A program made the position numbers and the translations under genes. A stretch of DNA of 23,093 nucleotides from a virus: the IMG/VR virus record IMGVR_UViG_3300034284_000462, positions 1 through 23,093 of that record. One strand, written 5' to 3'. Position 1 is the stretch's first letter. Each line of letters opens with the position of its first letter. Below are positions 21,068 through 23,093 of the stretch, piece by piece. Under the pieces are notes generated by a model that did not search any database, was not told the DNA's origin, and was given only the letters and a program-made list of their open reading frames with translations.

Positions 21068-21712
21068 TCAAACAATCGCATCCGCCCCCCGCGACCGATC
21101 CAGCGCCTCGCCCTCAAACGTCGCGATGTTCGCGTTGATCACCTCGCGAATCTCGCCGAGGATGACGCCGCCCTCGACGTTCAGCTCCGCCGCGTTCATC
21201 CCGACGCCGCGCGGCCCCAGCTCGACCTCTAGCTTGAGGCGCAGGAGCAGGTTGAGCTTTTGCCCGAGCGTGACCAGCATCGCCTCGACGACTTCGCGGT
21301 CGATGACGTCGCCGGCCTCGCGCTCGTTCTTGGAGCGGGCGAGGCGGATTTGCTCGCGCATGAGCTCGGCTTTGAGCTCGGCGAGGTTCTTTGTCGCCAC
21401 GTCCTTCCCGATCACGTTCTCCGCGCAAAACTGCTGCCACGCGGCCAAGTTTTCGCGGCGTCCGTCCTCGTGCTTTTTCGGTGCGTCGGGGAATCGGTTG
21501 CGGGCGTCGTAGATGGCTTGGCGGGACAGGCCGAGTTCTTTGGCGAGCGTGCTAAGGTCTTTCACCCAGCCGTCGAGCTGGCCGGTCTGGAAATCGTTTA
21601 GCGCCTTGCGCTCCGAGGTCGTCAGCGTCTTGCCGGCCTTGAGTTTTACCGCGATGTTTTGGACGTTGCGGCGGGCGAGGATTTCGCTCGGTGATTGCTC
21701 GGGCTCGGTCAT
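21068..21712 (-). CDS. Terminase small subunit (Nu1-like)
   Basis: 214 aa, ATG at 21712, one base after the glycosyltransferase stop. Residues 53-75 (LSTLAKELGLSRQAIYDARN) are a helix-turn-helix of the kind in small terminases, followed by a polar HEDGRRENLAAWQQFC stretch. Residues 105-150 are a charged helix (AELKAELMREQIRLARSKNE, then EREAGDVIDREVVEAML), the usual oligomerisation core. The C-terminus is acidic/hydrophobic. It would recognise the packaging site and load the large terminase, whose gene lies two small genes downstream. The composition and length are normal for the family. Confidence 0.8.
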   Translation of the reverse strand: MTEPEQSPSEILARRNVQNIAVKLKAGKTLTTSERKALNDFQTGQLDGWVKDLSTLAKELGLSRQAIYDARNRFPDAPKKHEDGRRENLAAWQQFCAENVIGKDVATKNLAELKAELMREQIRLARSKNEREAGDVIDREVVEAMLVTLGQKLNLLLRLKLEVELGPRGVGMNAAELNVEGGVILGEIREVINANIATFEGEALDRSRGADAIV

Positions 21713-21713
21713 T

Positions 21714-22427
21714 TTAGAAGTTGAGAGCGATGGAATACTCGGAGCCGCCGCGAATTATTTGCCGGATGTAACTCGGGTATTTTGCGACGAGTTTCTTGAT
21801 GCACTCCGCTTCCATCTTTTGCGTTCGGTATGATTTACATCCGCCTTCATTCACCCAGTGCGAGTTTGCCCAATAGATGTAACGACAGCACAAAATTCCC
21901 CCGCGCTCCTTGATGTGACGAAGGCAAAGCTCGTAGTCCTCCTTCACGGGAAAATCTTCGTCGAAATAGTATGTGCCATCGTTGATAATTCCCATGCAGG
22001 ATGCCGTGACGTAGCTCCGAAACAAAAATGGTTTGTAGGGGTAAACCGAACGAAGAGCCCCGTCCGTTGAAACCCCCCATATCTTGAACTGAAGTTGATC
22101 TGTTAAATCAAATAGCTTCTGAAATTCTTTGACCCATTGAGCTTCTGTCAGCGCCTTGTCTTTCGCTTTGTTCTCATAGAGCTTCTTCCATCCCTGCGCC
22201 TTTACGTCGTCGTCAATGAAAACGACCCTTTCTTGTCCGCAGTTTTTCAGAATCCAGTTCCTTGTCTTTGTGATTCCTTTCACCTCGTCAGGCACTCCGA
22301 CCACATTCGCGCTCGTCCTTCGGTATTGATTCACCTCGGAGTTAGGCACGAAAAGCACCCCTGACCTCAACAGCTTGTCTGTTTTCGTCTCTCCAGCACG
22401 ACCCTTGCTTGGTATTGCGATGATCAT
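21714..22427 (-). CDS. Glycosyltransferase resembling TET-associated glycosyltransferase (TAGT)
   Basis: 237 aa from ATG at 22427, chosen because it overlaps the ParB-like gene's stop by four bases; a longer in-frame reading is antisense-quality sequence. MIIAIPSKGRAGETKT at 1-16 is the first strand of a GT-A fold. RVVFIDDDV (67-75) has the metal-binding DDD. FDEDFPVKEDYELCLRHI (155-172) holds a catalytic-type acidic motif, and WANSHWVNEGG (186-196) a late conserved patch. The IPSKGR start with the DDD motif matches phage TAGT enzymes described with TET/JBP-type DNA hypermodification systems. The substrate may be modified DNA bases; no TET or methyltransferase gene is visible in the window, so this is not shown. 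Confidence 0.78.
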   Translation of the reverse strand: MIIAIPSKGRAGETKTDKLLRSGVLFVPNSEVNQYRRTSANVVGVPDEVKGITKTRNWILKNCGQERVVFIDDDVKAQGWKKLYENKAKDKALTEAQWVKEFQKLFDLTDQLQFKIWGVSTDGALRSVYPYKPFLFRSYVTASCMGIINDGTYYFDEDFPVKEDYELCLRHIKERGGILCCRYIYWANSHWVNEGGCKSYRTQKMEAECIKKLVAKYPSYIRQIIRGGSEYSIALNF

Positions 22428-23038
22428 TTTTTTACGCGTTTGAACGGTAACACGCGCTCGGTTCCGACAGCATCGAACGCCGACCCCTCCTTGTATCCAC
22501 CTCTCCGCACTTTTTTGAGATCGAAGTATGCGACCATCTCGTCCCACTCGCTTTCATTCTCCGCGATGATGAGCACATATTCTTTGTCTGGTGCCACTTG
22601 GATGCTTTGCTCGTGCACCACTTCGTCCACCTCGTCCATGATCGCGTCGGCTTCCATCATGTCGTCGATTTCCATTTGATTGAATCCGATGTCGTCGGAT
22701 GCGACGCCAGCAGCAAGAAGTGATTTGATTACGTCGGACAGCGAATCTTCCCACTCCGCCAGCTCCGCCGTGCGGTTGTCCGCGATTGCAAACGCCGTAG
22801 CCTCGACGCCCGAAAGTTCGGTCCGCACGATCTGGATCTCGGTCCAGCCGAGTTCCTGCGCCGCGGTGAGCGTTCCGTTGCCGGCCAAGACGATGCCCTT
22901 GGCGTCCACGACGATCGGTTTCTGCTGACCGAACTTGCGCAGCGACGCCTTTATCGCGTCGAGATTTCGGCGCGAGTGTTTGCGGACGTTCGACGGGTCG
23001 AGCGAAAGCTCGGCGAGGGCGATGGTCTGGTGGTTCAT
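22424..23038 (-). CDS. ParB-like nuclease-fold protein
   Basis: 204 aa, ATG at 23038, overlapping the upstream stop by four bases. Residues 1-75 form a ParB/Srx-type domain: LSLDPSNVRKHSRRNLDAIK at 11-30, PIVVDAKGIVLAGNGTLTAA at 41-60 (the GNGTL segment stands where ParB has its GxHR motif) and QELGW. AIADNRTAELAEWED (85-98) is the helix commonly following it in phage ParB proteins. The final 55 residues (EYVLIIAENESEWDEM, then RRGGYKEGSAFDAVG) are a second small domain. Such proteins occur beside methyltransferases or TAGT glycosyltransferases in phages, where they may act in DNA binding or modification. No methylase domain is fused here. Confidence 0.84.
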   Translation of the reverse strand: MNHQTIALAELSLDPSNVRKHSRRNLDAIKASLRKFGQQKPIVVDAKGIVLAGNGTLTAAQELGWTEIQIVRTELSGVEATAFAIADNRTAELAEWEDSLSDVIKSLLAAGVASDDIGFNQMEIDDMMEADAIMDEVDEVVHEQSIQVAPDKEYVLIIAENESEWDEMVAYFDLKKVRRGGYKEGSAFDAVGTERVLPFKRVKK

Positions 23039-23093
23039 ACGTCAAGATTGGTAAAAAAACGAAATGGGGGAAATTGCTCTAGGTCGCTTAACC
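23035..23093 (-). CDS. C-terminal end of an unknown upstream gene
   Basis: The frame open to the window edge encodes LSDLEQFPPFRFFTNLDV followed by TGA at 23035-23037. The stop overlaps the ParB-like ATG by four bases, the junction style seen throughout this operon, and the composition is protein-like, unlike the other two frames (one ends at TAA at once). Nothing about its function can be said. As the gene just before ParB and TAGT, it might encode a DNA-modification enzyme. Confidence 0.55.
   Translation of the reverse strand, partial: LSDLEQFPPFRFFTNLDV

Noticed and set aside
1-23093. tRNA genes, CRISPR arrays, insertion sequences, attachment sites
   Set aside because: Scanned by eye; no cloverleaf, regularly spaced repeats, transposase or integrase was seen.

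Overview
The window is the late (virion assembly) region of a tailed double-stranded DNA phage or prophage. Every gene I can support lies on the minus strand, so transcription runs from base 23093 towards base 1. The order terminase, gpW-like connector, portal, protease, cement protein, major capsid, connector, tail completion, tail terminator, tail tube, frameshifted tail chaperone, tape measure, tail tip is that of a lambda-like siphovirus. The sequence is visibly GC-rich. I see no integrase, repressor, replication gene, tRNA, rRNA or CRISPR array, so neither the host nor the lifestyle (lytic or prophage) can be read from the window. No gap between genes exceeds about 130 bases.

Region 1 (23093-21714) comes before packaging. 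It holds the last codons of an unknown gene, a ParB-like partition/nuclease-fold protein and a glycosyltransferase resembling the TET-associated glycosyltransferase (TAGT) group linked to DNA hypermodification. The three are coupled by 4-base start/stop overlaps. Region 2 (21712-18842) is packaging: small terminase, two small overlapping genes and a GpA-type large terminase. Region 3 (18743-17622) has an 18-bp perfect palindrome followed by four tightly coupled small genes of unknown role. Region 4 (17570-15127) is the gpW-like protein and a portal with an extra C-terminal domain.

Region 5 (15119-11478) is out of place. A long tail-fibre-like protein and a cluster of small coiled-coil or membrane proteins (holin candidates) sit between portal and protease. 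Region 6 (11475-9167) is the protease-scaffold fusion, cement protein and major capsid protein, closed by a terminator. Region 7 (9113-5967) is accessory: an HNH endonuclease, a roughly 357-bp segment with the ends and folded recombination site expected of an integron gene cassette (attC-like), a second terminator, and two coupled glycosyltransferases. Region 8 (5964-1) is the neck and tail module in lambda order, including a programmed -1 frameshift signal in the tail chaperone gene, ending in the N-terminus of a tip attachment (gpJ-like) protein cut by the window edge.

The points of most interest are the attC-like cassette behind a phage HNH gene, three separate glycosyltransferases (one next to ParB upstream of terminase, two inside the structural region), the domain-extended portal, and the relocated fibre/membrane-protein block. 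All names come from motif reading and gene order; no database search was run.
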